Shown piece by piece: positions 38,266 to 46,007 of a stretch of DNA of 52,124 nucleotides. Each line of letters begins with the position of its first letter. Position 1 is the first letter of the stretch. The stretch comes from a virus: positions 1 through 52,124 of IMG/VR virus record IMGVR_UViG_3300036791_000069; one strand, 5' to 3'. The translations under genes were made by a program, and so were the position numbers. Below the pieces are notes generated by a model, which saw only the letters and a list, made by a program, of their open reading frames with translations, was not told the DNA's origin and searched no databases.

Positions 38266-39036
38266 ATGGTACTTGATATTGAATTAAGGCGTGGTAAGGC
38301 AAGTCAACCAACCGGGTTGATTACGCTTGAACCCCAGATACAACGTGACGTTGTTAACTGGAATGGGAACACCAGTCCGGATGTTAACGATCCACCTTCA
38401 GACTACTTTGAAGGCATGGCAGGACCAAACGGCACGTTTGTAGTGACAAACGCTGCATACGAACCTAAAAAGTTTGCTGGTGGTTTGGTCTCGCACAAGA
38501 AACTTCCGCCAAGAGATGCCAGCGGCAAACTGTACCAAAACATCGCAATGAGAATTGGATTCATGTGGTCCAAGTACGTTGACCGGCAAATTGCACGTTT
38601 GGAATTGGACTTGAAAGTATGCTTCAAAACCAGACCGAATTCTCAAACAAAAATTCGCAATGTAGCGAATTTCAGTACGCAGTGGAATAGGGATACACAA
38701 CAGTGGCAGATTGATGAAGACCCGCCGAAGTGGATTAATTCTGGATACAAGGTCACAGATGCGATGATGCAACCGGACATTCCTCATGTGGTTGATTTTC
38801 GCTTTTGGTACGACCCGGAAGCGGCAATCTTCAGCGTGACAAGCATCGATTTAGACGATAATCCCTACAGTGTTTCCGAAGACTTGCAGCGAGTGGCCGC
38901 GCAGAACACCAACTGGGAAGAGGTTCGGTCTGTGCAGCTACAGACGGAGATTTACGAACCGGGTTCGGCACCAGTGATCTTTTTTCTTGTTCAACTGGGT
39001 TGGAGTCATGATCCCATCCCAATAGGCGCATGGTAG
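38266..39036 (+). CDS. Orphan 256-aa protein in a terminator-bounded cassette; possible virion protein
   Basis: A beta-rich soluble protein (TGLITLEPQIQRDVVNWNGN, GTFVVTNAAYEPKKFAGGL, RIGFMWSKYVDRQIARLELD, VVDFRFWYDPEAAIFSVTSI). A lectin- or jelly-roll-like fold is plausible; no family is recognised. A terminator lies on each side (38195-38226 and 39104-39139), so the gene is a self-contained unit, as in phage morons. Its start, GGAGTGTAGATTATG, shares the TAGATTATG signature with the sheath, cement, capsid and fiber-tip genes. That suggests high late expression and a virion or decoration role. No promoter with clear hexamers is visible in the 39-base gap. Confidence 0.6.
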   Translation: MVLDIELRRGKASQPTGLITLEPQIQRDVVNWNGNTSPDVNDPPSDYFEGMAGPNGTFVVTNAAYEPKKFAGGLVSHKKLPPRDASGKLYQNIAMRIGFMWSKYVDRQIARLELDLKVCFKTRPNSQTKIRNVANFSTQWNRDTQQWQIDEDPPKWINSGYKVTDAMMQPDIPHVVDFRFWYDPEAAIFSVTSIDLDDNPYSVSEDLQRVAAQNTNWEEVRSVQLQTEIYEPGSAPVIFFLVQLGWSHDPIPIGAW

Positions 39037-39103
39037 AACGCGCTAGGACGCCTGTAGAGACGCTTGTAGGCATTCGGGCAGGGGTAGGGTACCCCAAATC
39101 TGG

Positions 39104-39139
39104 CAAAGGCAGGGGATGCTATCCCTTGCCTTTGTTTGT
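39104..39139 (+). terminator. Rho-independent terminator
   Basis: A 14-bp stem CAAAGGCAGGGGAT (39104-39117) / ATCCCTTGCCTTTG (39121-39134) with one G-T wobble and a three-base loop, followed by TTTGTTTT. It ends the orphan cassette. Confidence 0.9.
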
Positions 39140-39147
39140 TTTAACTT

Positions 39148-39174
39148 GACAAAGGGTGCACGATAGTAATATTC
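39148..39174 (+). promoter_or_regulatory. Possible promoter
   Basis: TTGACA (39148-39153) with TAATAT 15 bases downstream or ATATTC at 17 bases. It is followed by GTTATCTAAGGGGTTA, which resembles the 17-bp site family with one base missing. It would drive the zinc-finger/basic-protein locus at 39220. Confidence 0.45.
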
Positions 39175-39219
39175 GGGTTATCTAAGGGGTTAACTTTCAG
39201 AAAGGGTTGTGAAACTTAA

Positions 39220-39801
39220 TTGAAACGAGGATCAAAACATGGCATTGGCGATGAAGGTATTGAAACCAAACTTGTAGAATTCTTCGGAGGAATCAAAGAA
39301 AGAGTCATCCTCTTCAGCGCCGAAACTGGCATTAGTGCCGGTTGGGTTGCCGAGAGGATATCAGAGCTACTTTCGCCGTCGCGGGAGAGGGTTTTACATC
39401 AACTGTCCATCATGCGGGTTGCATCCACCAGAGATGGTGGAACCGTGGAACCGTTGGCGTTGGCTGTCGATGCACATCAGCGCGAAACACAATCTTCAAC
39501 TGTCGGAACCACCGGCAAAGCTGCAACCAACAAAACTATAAAACGCAGGGGCAATCCGTGGGACGGGATGACACCAGAACAAAAGTCTAAAGAAATGAAA
39601 CGTCGGCGTAAGGTTGCCAAGCGTAATAAAAAATTAAAGGCTGCTGGAAAGCCGATTAAACCTCTCAAAAAAAGTCCGGAGACTTTGGCAAAACAGAATA
39701 TTTATGTTGCTAGATCGAACGCTAAAAAAGCTAGAGCATTGGCGCAAGCGTTGGGTAAACCGCTGCCGCCGATGCCACCGTTGCCGGGGCGGGAGGTGTA
39801 G
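39220..39801 (+). CDS. Basic protein with MTPEQKSKEMKRR motif
   Basis: An open frame of 193 codons from TTG 39220, without a clear ribosome binding site. From about residue 105 it is convincing: RRGNPWDGMTPEQKSKEMKR, then Lys/Arg-rich helices and a proline-rich end. The W-x-G-M-[ST]-P-E-x-[KR]-S-x-E-M-x-R-R pattern is common at the end of small zinc-finger proteins in soil bacteria and phages. The N-terminal third is less protein-like and competes with a zinc finger in another frame (39239-39541). I think the C-terminal domain is real and the true N-terminus uncertain. Confidence 0.5.
   Translation: MKRGSKHGIGDEGIETKLVEFFGGIKERVILFSAETGISAGWVAERISELLSPSRERVLHQLSIMRVASTRDGGTVEPLALAVDAHQRETQSSTVGTTGKAATNKTIKRRGNPWDGMTPEQKSKEMKRRRKVAKRNKKLKAAGKPIKPLKKSPETLAKQNIYVARSNAKKARALAQALGKPLPPMPPLPGREV
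39239..39541 (+). pseudogene. Zinc-finger frame with early amber codon, overlapping the basic-protein gene
   Basis: ATG 39239 has an ideal site (GAGGA, seven-base gap) and reads MALAMKVLKPNL, then TAG at 39275-39277. The same frame continues open for 87 codons with GRGFYINCPSCGLH and WRWLSMHISAKHNL, a C2H2-type finger, to TAA 39539-39541. Such a finger normally precedes the MTPEQKSKEM motif that follows here in the -1 frame. The locus thus looks like one gene broken by a nonsense codon and a frame change, or one that uses recoding. TAG is an ordinary stop elsewhere in the genome. Confidence 0.45.
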
Positions 39802-40133
39802 AAACAGACCTTGTTTTTTGCGTGAAATTTGTCACATATCGGTGTCGAAAACGACCCTTTTACGTGAATTTTGACGTTAGGCCAGTGACAGGATTTGAGG
39901 TTCAATGCGACTCGTAAGTGTTCCAATGATAGGACTTCTGGGACAACCTGAAACAAGGTGGAACATATTGATTACAAAGGGGTTACATGATGGGGCATCA
40001 GAGTTTGTCTAGCGTGTTAGTGCATTGTAATCAATAACTTGCAAGATTGAAGTTTTCCGTTTTTGTGAATTTTGCGTGAGGTAAATTTTACAGCATGGTT
40101 CTCTATTGACTTTCAATGACAGGTGGTGCGCAA
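39802..40133. other. 332-base noncoding region upstream of the excisionase-like gene
   Basis: No convincing gene (a 35-codon frame from ATG 39905 is the best). It contains a perfect 11-bp inverted repeat, ATTGATTACAA (39967-39977) and TTGTAATCAAT (40025-40035), 47 bases apart. The left arm starts a 17-mer (39968-39984) matching the 30013 site at 14 of 17 positions. Three GTGAA(A)TTTTG-type words occur at about 39822, 39864 and 40065. Confidence 0.6.
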
Positions 40134-40388
40134 ATGAATCAATCCGTTTCAAGCTTTGGGCGGAAAAATAAAATAGAGAGGTTTGGTGAAATTGCAATGG
40201 TGCAACCACTTGTTGTTGGAGTGCCGGAAGCAGCCGTCTTATTGAACGTCAGCGAAGCAACAGTTTGGCGTCTGATCGCTGGACGGCATATTGAAACAAC
40301 TATGGTCGGGCAAAGTCGAAAGATTCGCGTAAAGGAAATTGAGCGGTATCTGGACGACAATACCGTTCCTATAAGAAATGCTAGTTAA
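40134..40388 (+). CDS. Excisionase-family helix-turn-helix protein
   Basis: An 84-aa protein from ATG 40134 with AGGTGG ahead; an upstream ATG at 40116 has no site. PLVVGVPEAAVLLNVSEATV, then WRLIAGRHIETTMVGQSRKI and RVKEIERYLDDN, is the excisionase/MerR-like winged helix. It could be the directionality factor for the integrase 4 kb upstream or a transcription regulator. The upstream region has the inverted-repeat operator described at 39967-40035. Confidence 0.8.
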   Translation: MNQSVSSFGRKNKIERFGEIAMVQPLVVGVPEAAVLLNVSEATVWRLIAGRHIETTMVGQSRKIRVKEIERYLDDNTVPIRNAS

Positions 40389-40425
40389 CTGCTAGTGAAC
40401 TGCTAGCTGATTGGAGTAGGAATGG

Positions 40426-40536
40426 ATGATCTTTCTAAAACTGTTCCTAGTGGTAATGGTGCTAGTGGATGTGGGGTTCTTTGTCGCATTCGCTGTTTTG
40501 TTCCGAAGTGAGCGAAAGACTCGCCGAGAATTGTGA
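40426..40536 (+). CDS. 36-aa membrane peptide
   Basis: ATG 40426, TGA 40534-40536, with GGAGTAGGA ahead. MIFLKLFLVVMVLVDVGFFV, then AFAVLF and a basic tail RSERKTRREL: one membrane helix with a positive inside end. An overlapping frame from ATG 40422 gives a non-descript 29-aa peptide and is less likely. Function unknown. Confidence 0.5.
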   Translation: MIFLKLFLVVMVLVDVGFFVAFAVLFRSERKTRREL

Positions 40537-40544
40537 AATCTTGC

Positions 40545-40574
40545 TTGACAGTTAAAGGCGGATTGGATTACTCT
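40545..40574 (+). promoter_or_regulatory. Possible promoter
   Basis: TTGACA (40545-40550), 18-base spacer, TACTCT (40569-40574). It lies in a 141-base gap ahead of the gene at 40678. The -10 is poor, so confidence is low. Confidence 0.35.
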
Positions 40575-40677
40575 TTCTCGATAAATTAGATTAAAAATAG
40601 ATTACTTTGGTGTACGTTTGGTTCCCTACATGCACGTCTCGATTTCCTATTGAGTTTTCGGACAAGGGAGAAACTTT

Positions 40678-40878
40678 ATGTGTCAATGGAGTGTTGTAGA
40701 CGCGTGCTCGCGTGTGGTTATTCACTCGCGTGAAGATGGTGCACCGGTTGCTGTTTGTCATAGCACTGAGATTGCACAACATATCGTTGAAGTTCATAAC
40801 GAGTGGGATAAACAAGCACAGAAACGGAAGGAGGAATTGAAAGAACAGGAGAAGTTGAAACACATTGAATGGACGTAG
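40678..40878 (+). CDS. Unknown small protein, 66 aa
   Basis: AAGGGAGAAACTTT precedes ATG 40678, a strong site. WSVVDACSRVVIHSREDGAP, VAVCHSTEIAQHIVEVHNEW, then a charged helix KRKEELKEQEKLKHIEW. The first part looks like a small beta-alpha unit. No family recognised. It begins a run of tightly spaced genes to 41815. Confidence 0.6.
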   Translation: MCQWSVVDACSRVVIHSREDGAPVAVCHSTEIAQHIVEVHNEWDKQAQKRKEELKEQEKLKHIEWT

Positions 40879-40894
40879 CTTTTAGGAGTCTGTT

Positions 40895-41122
40895 TTGACA
40901 ACCACGAATCATAAGCAAAAAGAAAATGAGTGCGATTACCACTACTTGGAGAGGCTAAAAGAGATAGCGAGAATCGCAGGATTGTTAATCACTTTTCGAC
41001 ACAAGAGGACTGGCACACATCGTCACATTAAGGGAATTGACGTGCATATGAATGGTGATACATTGGCGCATTTTGAAGACATGCCCACCGAATGTAACTG
41101 CGAAGCAATTAAAAAGAAATGA
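40895..41122 (+). CDS. Unknown small protein, 75 aa
   Basis: TTG 40895 with TAGGAG seven bases ahead. It is basic and His-rich (HYLERLKEIARIAGLLITFR, HKRTGTHRHIKGIDVHMNGD) and ends with PTECNCEAIKKK. The stop overlaps the VRR-NUC start. No family recognised; a helper of the nuclease is possible. Confidence 0.55.
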   Translation: MTTTNHKQKENECDYHYLERLKEIARIAGLLITFRHKRTGTHRHIKGIDVHMNGDTLAHFEDMPTECNCEAIKKK

Positions 41123-41577
41123 CCACTTCCCCAAATTTGCGAGTTGGACCAACACCGGAGCAGTTAGCTGCTTCCGGGTCCGAAGCTGCCCACCAAACCG
41201 CTCTGTTTGCGTGGGCAGCACTTTCTTGCTATCGTTGGCCGGAACTGGCGTGGATGTTTGCCATTCCTAACGGTGGCACCCGGAACAAGGTTGAAGCGGG
41301 GTTCATGAAAGCCGCTGGTGTTCGTGCTGGTGTTCCTGATATATTGCTTCCGGTTGCCCGGTGGGGCAAGCATGGACTTTGGATTGAATTAAAAGTAGGG
41401 AACAATAAGCCGCGTAAGAATCAGAACGAATGGATGCAAATGCTAAAGCATCTTGGATACGCTGTTGTCGTTGCGTATTCGTGGACACAAGCGAAAGATT
41501 ATATTATTCAATATTTAGATGGTGACTTAAATGAAAATAGTTCCGATGGTGGATCACGGGGTTCCCCTGTTTGCTAA
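41119..41577 (+). CDS. VRR-NUC domain nuclease
   Basis: A 152-aa protein overlapping the previous gene by ATGA. Motifs: SEAAHQTALFAWAAL with Glu22, GVRAGVPDILLPVA with Asp74, LWIELKVGNNKPRKNQ with Glu90, Lys92 and Gln102. This is the VRR-NUC branch of PD-(D/E)XK nucleases, which act on branched DNA and in phages often stand in for a resolvase. The genome thus carries two unrelated-looking PD-(D/E)XK enzymes (the other at 20412). Confidence 0.9.
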   Translation: MTTSPNLRVGPTPEQLAASGSEAAHQTALFAWAALSCYRWPELAWMFAIPNGGTRNKVEAGFMKAAGVRAGVPDILLPVARWGKHGLWIELKVGNNKPRKNQNEWMQMLKHLGYAVVVAYSWTQAKDYIIQYLDGDLNENSSDGGSRGSPVC

Positions 41578-41815
41578 AGGAATGGTTGTTACTCACCACA
41601 TCTGTTCGCGGGAATCAATAGAGCATTTATCCAGCATCGTAATACGCAAATTCAAATCGTCTTGTGGAAACACGCTTGAGGTTCATGTAACAAGGCGTTC
41701 AGGATATATTCGCTCAATTAAGCCGTTGTTTACTTGTCAAGAGCGTTGTTTGGTTTGCCGGGAGAAAATTGAAATGATACGCGATTTAATAGCGAAAGAA
41801 CACGAACGTTCTTGA
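41531..41815 (+). CDS. Unknown small cysteine-containing protein, 94 aa
   Basis: ATG 41531 lies within the end of the nuclease gene (47-base overlap) behind GGTGACTTAA. It has FKSSCGNTLEVHVTRRSGYI, then FTCQERCLVCREKIEMIRDL, where Cys-x3-Cys-x2-Cys may bind zinc. It ends in AKEHERS. No family recognised. A promoter begins at its last bases. Confidence 0.5.
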   Translation: MKIVPMVDHGVPLFAKGMVVTHHICSRESIEHLSSIVIRKFKSSCGNTLEVHVTRRSGYIRSIKPLFTCQERCLVCREKIEMIRDLIAKEHERS

Positions 41816-41840
41816 CAACTGTCCTGTATTGGACTATCGT
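41812..41840 (+). promoter_or_regulatory. Promoter, probably at the head of the late region
   Basis: TTGACA (41812-41817), 17-base spacer, TATCGT (41835-41840). A perfect -35 and the same -10 as at 26741. The next start codon is at 41879. Confidence 0.7.
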
Positions 41841-41878
41841 TTGCCATGCGGGGGATTCCCCACTATGGAGCGAAAGCG

Positions 41879-42553
41879 ATGGCGACAATGACTATAGAAT
41901 TAAACAAGTCTCAGAAGAAACTTTTCAAAGACATTGAAAAGGCAACCAATAGTGCCGCTGGCTACATGCTGGTGGATCGTACACCGGATTTGGAAGTGTT
42001 GTACGAAGCAGGACAAATCACGGTTTCCAAAGATTTCGTTGAAGGTACCAACCAGTACGGCGCGAAAGTCAAAAGCGCAGATGATGCGGAGGAACCTCCA
42101 ATGACTCCAACAACGGACCAACAGCCGAATTCGACAACTGGCGTGTTTTCTACGGCGGCAAAGAAGAAAGGACCGAAACCTCCTGAAACTGCTTGGGCAT
42201 TGGGTGTCAATATCACTGCTGGAACTGGCGTACCAATCCAACAGGCGAAACGGGGTGGAAAGAAAGAGGAAATCTATCCATTTTCAAAGATGGAGATTGG
42301 CGATTCTTTCCTGATTCCGGCAACGGAGGATTGGCCGGAACCGTGGTTGTCGTTTGCTAGCACTGTTTCGAGTGCAACGCGCCGCTACACGGAGAAGTCG
42401 CCAACAGAGACCATCAAGAACCGGAATGGTCAGATCGTACCCAAGCCGGTGTACGTGCGTAAGTTCGCACTGCGCCGGGTCACGAAGGGTGATAAGTACG
42501 CCAATGGCTATGTGGAACCGCAGACTGGTGCGCGTGTTCAGCGCATTATCTGA
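41879..42553 (+). CDS. DUF7303-like phage protein
   Basis: A 224-aa protein from ATG 41879 with GGAGCGAAAGCG ahead; the frame is open upstream. The first 70 residues are a separate domain (LNKSQKKLFKDIEKATNSAA). A Pro/Lys linker follows, then KKEEIYPFSKMEIGDSFLIP, STVSSATRRY and VYVRKFALRRVTKGDKYANG. The YPFxKMxxGDSF block followed by a short beta hairpin is the DUF7303 pattern known from many phages, with no proven function; regulator or DNA mimic have been suggested for similar folds. It is followed by a strong terminator, so it is expressed from its own promoter. Confidence 0.65.
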   Translation: MATMTIELNKSQKKLFKDIEKATNSAAGYMLVDRTPDLEVLYEAGQITVSKDFVEGTNQYGAKVKSADDAEEPPMTPTTDQQPNSTTGVFSTAAKKKGPKPPETAWALGVNITAGTGVPIQQAKRGGKKEEIYPFSKMEIGDSFLIPATEDWPEPWLSFASTVSSATRRYTEKSPTETIKNRNGQIVPKPVYVRKFALRRVTKGDKYANGYVEPQTGARVQRII

Positions 42554-42579
42554 AGCTTGGCAAAGCACTCTACAAAGGG

Positions 42580-42616
42580 AACCCCTGATGGATAACCATC
42601 GGGGGTTTTCCTTTTT
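42580..42616 (+). terminator. Rho-independent terminator
   Basis: A 12-bp stem (42580-42591 with 42596-42607, one T-G wobble) with loop ATAA, then TTTTCCTTTTT. It separates the DUF7303-like gene from the packaging genes. The late promoter for the terminase operon must lie in 42617-42792; only a weak TATAAC at about 42757 is seen there. Confidence 0.88.
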
Positions 42617-42792
42617 GCTTCCGAAAAAATCCCCGATGGAATACGCGATGAAGATTCCACCGGGGTGAACATTTCACTGCCTTTCGATTGATTAGGCGGG
42701 GGCGGCATTGAGGTGGGAGTTACGGGGAGAATAGGCCGCACCGTCACTATAACACGGTTTCCGAAAATTTAATTGAGTGCTAAGGTGTGGGG

Positions 42793-43209
42793 ATGGATGA
42801 CTCTGAGCACGAATACAAAATGCGTTTTGCAACGTCGTTGCAAAGAGTCCCTAGAGAGCAACGATTAACGAAGGCGTCTGTTGTTGCGAAACAGTTGTTA
42901 GGTAAAGACGCTGTAAAGTTCACGAATTATGTGCTTAAAATTGCCGATGAATGGCCGCATGATCCTGTTGTCATTGCGGAGATTGATAGATTAGATTTAA
43001 TTCCACTTACCAGAGAACAAGTTTTAAGACAGGTGCTTGATTTAGCAATCGCTACATTTGATTCAAGCACTGATAAGCGGCAAGCTTGGAAGTTGTATTC
43101 CGAAATTGCTGGTTACGTCGGAACTACAAAGGAACCAACTTCTAACAACGAGTTGTTGACTCACCTACAAGCGTTACATAGTGCAGTGACTAATCCTGTC
43201 GATACATAA
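42793..43209 (+). CDS. terS: Terminase small subunit
   Basis: A 138-aa helical protein from ATG 42793 with AAGG ahead (a GTG at 42787 would add two residues). It abuts the large subunit gene. VAKQLLGKDAVKFTNYVLKI, DRLDLIPLTREQVLRQVLDL and a helical end resemble terminase small subunits of myo- and siphoviruses, which recognise the packaging site. Assignment rests mainly on size, helical content and position one codon before the large subunit. Confidence 0.75.
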   Translation: MDDSEHEYKMRFATSLQRVPREQRLTKASVVAKQLLGKDAVKFTNYVLKIADEWPHDPVVIAEIDRLDLIPLTREQVLRQVLDLAIATFDSSTDKRQAWKLYSEIAGYVGTTKEPTSNNELLTHLQALHSAVTNPVDT

Positions 43210-44475
43210 ATGGAAATTAAACCGTTTAGTGCGAAAGCGGCAGCGTTTTCAAATCGTGATCCTATATTAGATCGTTTCATCACGATCCTTGAGGGTAGCA
43301 TTCGTTCCGGCAAGACTTGGGCAATGATACCCAAAATACTTTTTATGTTGTGTCCGTATCCGGTTACTGGTGAGAAGATCATTTTCGGTGTAACGAAGGA
43401 AACAATCTATAACAACGTTCTCAATGATCTTTTTAATTTCGTCGGACCACGCGCATACAGCTACAACCGGCAGACGGGGCAAATGTGGCTGTCTGGTACC
43501 AAATGGCGTGTGATTGGTGCGAAGGATGAAGGATCAGAAAAGTACATTCGTGGTGCAACAGTGGGTCTCGCATATGGTGACGAATTGGTGTTGATTCCCA
43601 AATCGTTCGTTGAAATGATGCTAGGGCGCATGTCGCCGGAAGGTGCTCGATTCTACGGCACGACAAACCCTGATACACCGTACCATTGGTTATATAAGGA
43701 TTACATTACAAGTGAACTGAAGCATCAGGCAAAGTTGATTGAAGTAATCAAGTTCACACTCAGAGACAACACTAGTTTATCAGCGGAAACCCGGCTACGA
43801 TATGAGACGCAATTCAAAGGTGTTTTTAAGCAACGCATGATCGAAGGTCAATGGGTTGTTGCCGAAGGTGCCATTTATCGAGATTGTTATCTTCCAGAGT
43901 TGATTGATTACGACGATGACACACGTCCGATTTCGTTGAGTGGTTCCGGTGGCTTCGTTGAACAATGCATTCCTATTGACTACGGAACGACGAATCCAAT
44001 GGTGTTTTTGCACATCATCGATGACGGTTCTATTTACTGGGTTGATGACGAATATTATTGGGACTCGAAAGCAGAACTTCGGCAAAAGACAGATGGACAG
44101 TATGCGACGGACCTTATAGAGTGGCGCGATAAGCGGTCTCCTGCCGGGGCGCAAGTCATCATTGATCCATCGGCGGCATCCTTTAAGGCGGAAATGGCAT
44201 TGCGCGGCATCTGGCATACTGATGCCGATAATGATGTTGAGAATGGAATTAGAAAGACGGCATCGCTGCTAGCGCAACAAAAGATCAGGATTCACAAGCG
44301 TTGCAAGATGCTTAGATTAGAAATGCAAACATACGCATGGGATGACAAATCGGAAACGAAGGGTTTGGACATTCCGTTGAAAGTTCACGATCACGGACCG
44401 GATGCATTGAGGTACTTCGTGAACACGAAGGTTCCTAATTGGCGCATCACCATACCTTTAGATAAAGCTGCTTAA
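43210..44475 (+). CDS. terL: Terminase large subunit
   Basis: A 421-aa protein. ATPase: Walker A GSIRSGKT (29-36), Walker B VGLAYGDE with Asp124-Glu125, coupling motif GTTNPD (150-155). Nuclease: IPIDYGTTNP (Asp257), QVIIDPSAASF (Asp319), VHDHGPDALRYF (Asp397). All catalytic residues are present. It drives DNA into the prohead and cuts it. The permuted circular assembly is compatible with headful packaging, though cohesive ends cannot be excluded. Confidence 0.96.
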   Translation: MEIKPFSAKAAAFSNRDPILDRFITILEGSIRSGKTWAMIPKILFMLCPYPVTGEKIIFGVTKETIYNNVLNDLFNFVGPRAYSYNRQTGQMWLSGTKWRVIGAKDEGSEKYIRGATVGLAYGDELVLIPKSFVEMMLGRMSPEGARFYGTTNPDTPYHWLYKDYITSELKHQAKLIEVIKFTLRDNTSLSAETRLRYETQFKGVFKQRMIEGQWVVAEGAIYRDCYLPELIDYDDDTRPISLSGSGGFVEQCIPIDYGTTNPMVFLHIIDDGSIYWVDDEYYWDSKAELRQKTDGQYATDLIEWRDKRSPAGAQVIIDPSAASFKAEMALRGIWHTDADNDVENGIRKTASLLAQQKIRIHKRCKMLRLEMQTYAWDDKSETKGLDIPLKVHDHGPDALRYFVNTKVPNWRITIPLDKAA

Positions 44476-44477
44476 AT

Positions 44478-46007
44478 ATGGGACGTGTAAGATACAAAAC
44501 GTTTGCCGATAACGCACTAAGGCGCAATCCAATTCCGATTAATTCTGGTAAGGATGCTGTTGCTAATGATGCATTCAGCAATCCGATTGCTAGGATGGGG
44601 TTTGATACTCCATCGGTTGCTGAGAGCGTTGATTACACACTGGTGCGGTGGTCTCTCAACTATTGGTTGATGATTACGTTGTTTCGCAACCATTGGATTG
44701 CGCGTAAGGGTGTTGAGATACCGGCAGCAGACGCTTGCAAGGCATGGCCGCGATTGAAGTGCAGTTTGACACCGGATGAAATTAAACAGTTTGATCGGAC
44801 GCTTAGGCGTCTGTTGGTGCCAAGTAAGATCAAGAGAGCGGTAACGTGGGCGCGGCTGTTTGGCGGTGCCGGTGCACTGATGGTAATCAAGGGGCATGAA
44901 GATCGCTTGGATGAACCGTTGGAACTGGACAATGTAAACCCCGGTACATTTCAAGGTTTGATTGTCTTTGATCGTTGGTCCGGTATCTCTCCGAAGCCGG
45001 GAATCTCAACTAACATTCGTGATCCACGCACGTTTGGCACTCCGGAGTATTACACCGTTTATGGCCGCGAATCGAATCAGGTATTGTTTGATGTTCATTC
45101 CTCTCGCATTCTGCGTTTTAGTGGTCCTGAAGTCCCATCACCGGAGTATGAAGCTTCGTCTTATTGGGGAATCTCAGTTCTGGAATTGGCCTTTGAGGAA
45201 CTACGAAAGCGAGACAACGCAAGCTGGAATATTCTTCAATTGATGTTTCGAGCGCAGATACTTACACAAGTAAATCCTGATCTTGCTTCCATCGTATCTG
45301 GACTTGGCGCGAGTCAACAGGCGGCACAGAAGTATTACCAGATCATGGAAAGCCAGAATCAATTATTGTCCAATCAATCGATGCTTATTCTGCCGAAGGA
45401 TGGAAAGCTTGAATCTCACCAGTATACGTTTGGTGGCATATCGGAAGTGTTGGACCGCTTTGAGGTATCAACGTCCGGTGCTTTTGAAATTCCTTATAGT
45501 AAGATGTTTGGTCGCAATGTCTCCGCGTTGGGACAAGTCAATGAGTCTGATGAACGAAACTACGAAGAGAAGATAGCACAATATCAAGACGATCAGATGA
45601 AACCACAACTTGACGTGTTGTATCCAGTTGTATGTATGTCTGAATTCGGGGAAGTTCCGGACGATCTTGATTTTGTGTTTCCTTCGATTCGTGTTTTGTC
45701 GGAGAAGGAAAAGGCAGAACTTGCGGAAGTGGGTTCTACGGCGATTATCAAGCCGTTTACTGCTGGTGTGATTTCACAACGTACTACGGTTATGGAGTTG
45801 AAACAGCTTGGCGATAAGACGGAAATTTACACAAACATTAGTGCTGAAGATGTTGAACAGGCGAATCCGGAAATTGGCATTCCGCTTGAAATTGAAACGA
45901 TGGCTGCAAGATCGGGTTTGATTCTTAATCCTGATACTGGTGAATTTGAACAACAGCAAGAACCTGAATCTAATGATCCGAATGCCAAGCAACGGGGAAA
46001 TAAGTAA
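44478..46007 (+). CDS. Portal protein (DUF1073 / Acb1-like-N family)
   Basis: A 509-aa protein. MITLFRNHWIARKGVEIPAA, TWARLFGGAGALMVIKGH, FQGLIVFDRWSGISP and YWGISVLELAFEEL are blocks of the DUF1073 portal family. A long helix region (KYYQIMESQNQLLSNQSMLI) and a Gln/Glu-rich tail complete it. Twelve copies form the DNA channel. It follows the terminase by two bases and overlaps the MuF-like gene start. Confidence 0.93.
   Translation: MGRVRYKTFADNALRRNPIPINSGKDAVANDAFSNPIARMGFDTPSVAESVDYTLVRWSLNYWLMITLFRNHWIARKGVEIPAADACKAWPRLKCSLTPDEIKQFDRTLRRLLVPSKIKRAVTWARLFGGAGALMVIKGHEDRLDEPLELDNVNPGTFQGLIVFDRWSGISPKPGISTNIRDPRTFGTPEYYTVYGRESNQVLFDVHSSRILRFSGPEVPSPEYEASSYWGISVLELAFEELRKRDNASWNILQLMFRAQILTQVNPDLASIVSGLGASQQAAQKYYQIMESQNQLLSNQSMLILPKDGKLESHQYTFGGISEVLDRFEVSTSGAFEIPYSKMFGRNVSALGQVNESDERNYEEKIAQYQDDQMKPQLDVLYPVVCMSEFGEVPDDLDFVFPSIRVLSEKEKAELAEVGSTAIIKPFTAGVISQRTTVMELKQLGDKTEIYTNISAEDVEQANPEIGIPLEIETMAARSGLILNPDTGEFEQQQEPESNDPNAKQRGNK

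Noticed and set aside
39905-40012. 35-codon frame from ATG 39905
   Set aside because: The spacing to GAGG is too short and it overlaps the inverted-repeat operator; no protein features.
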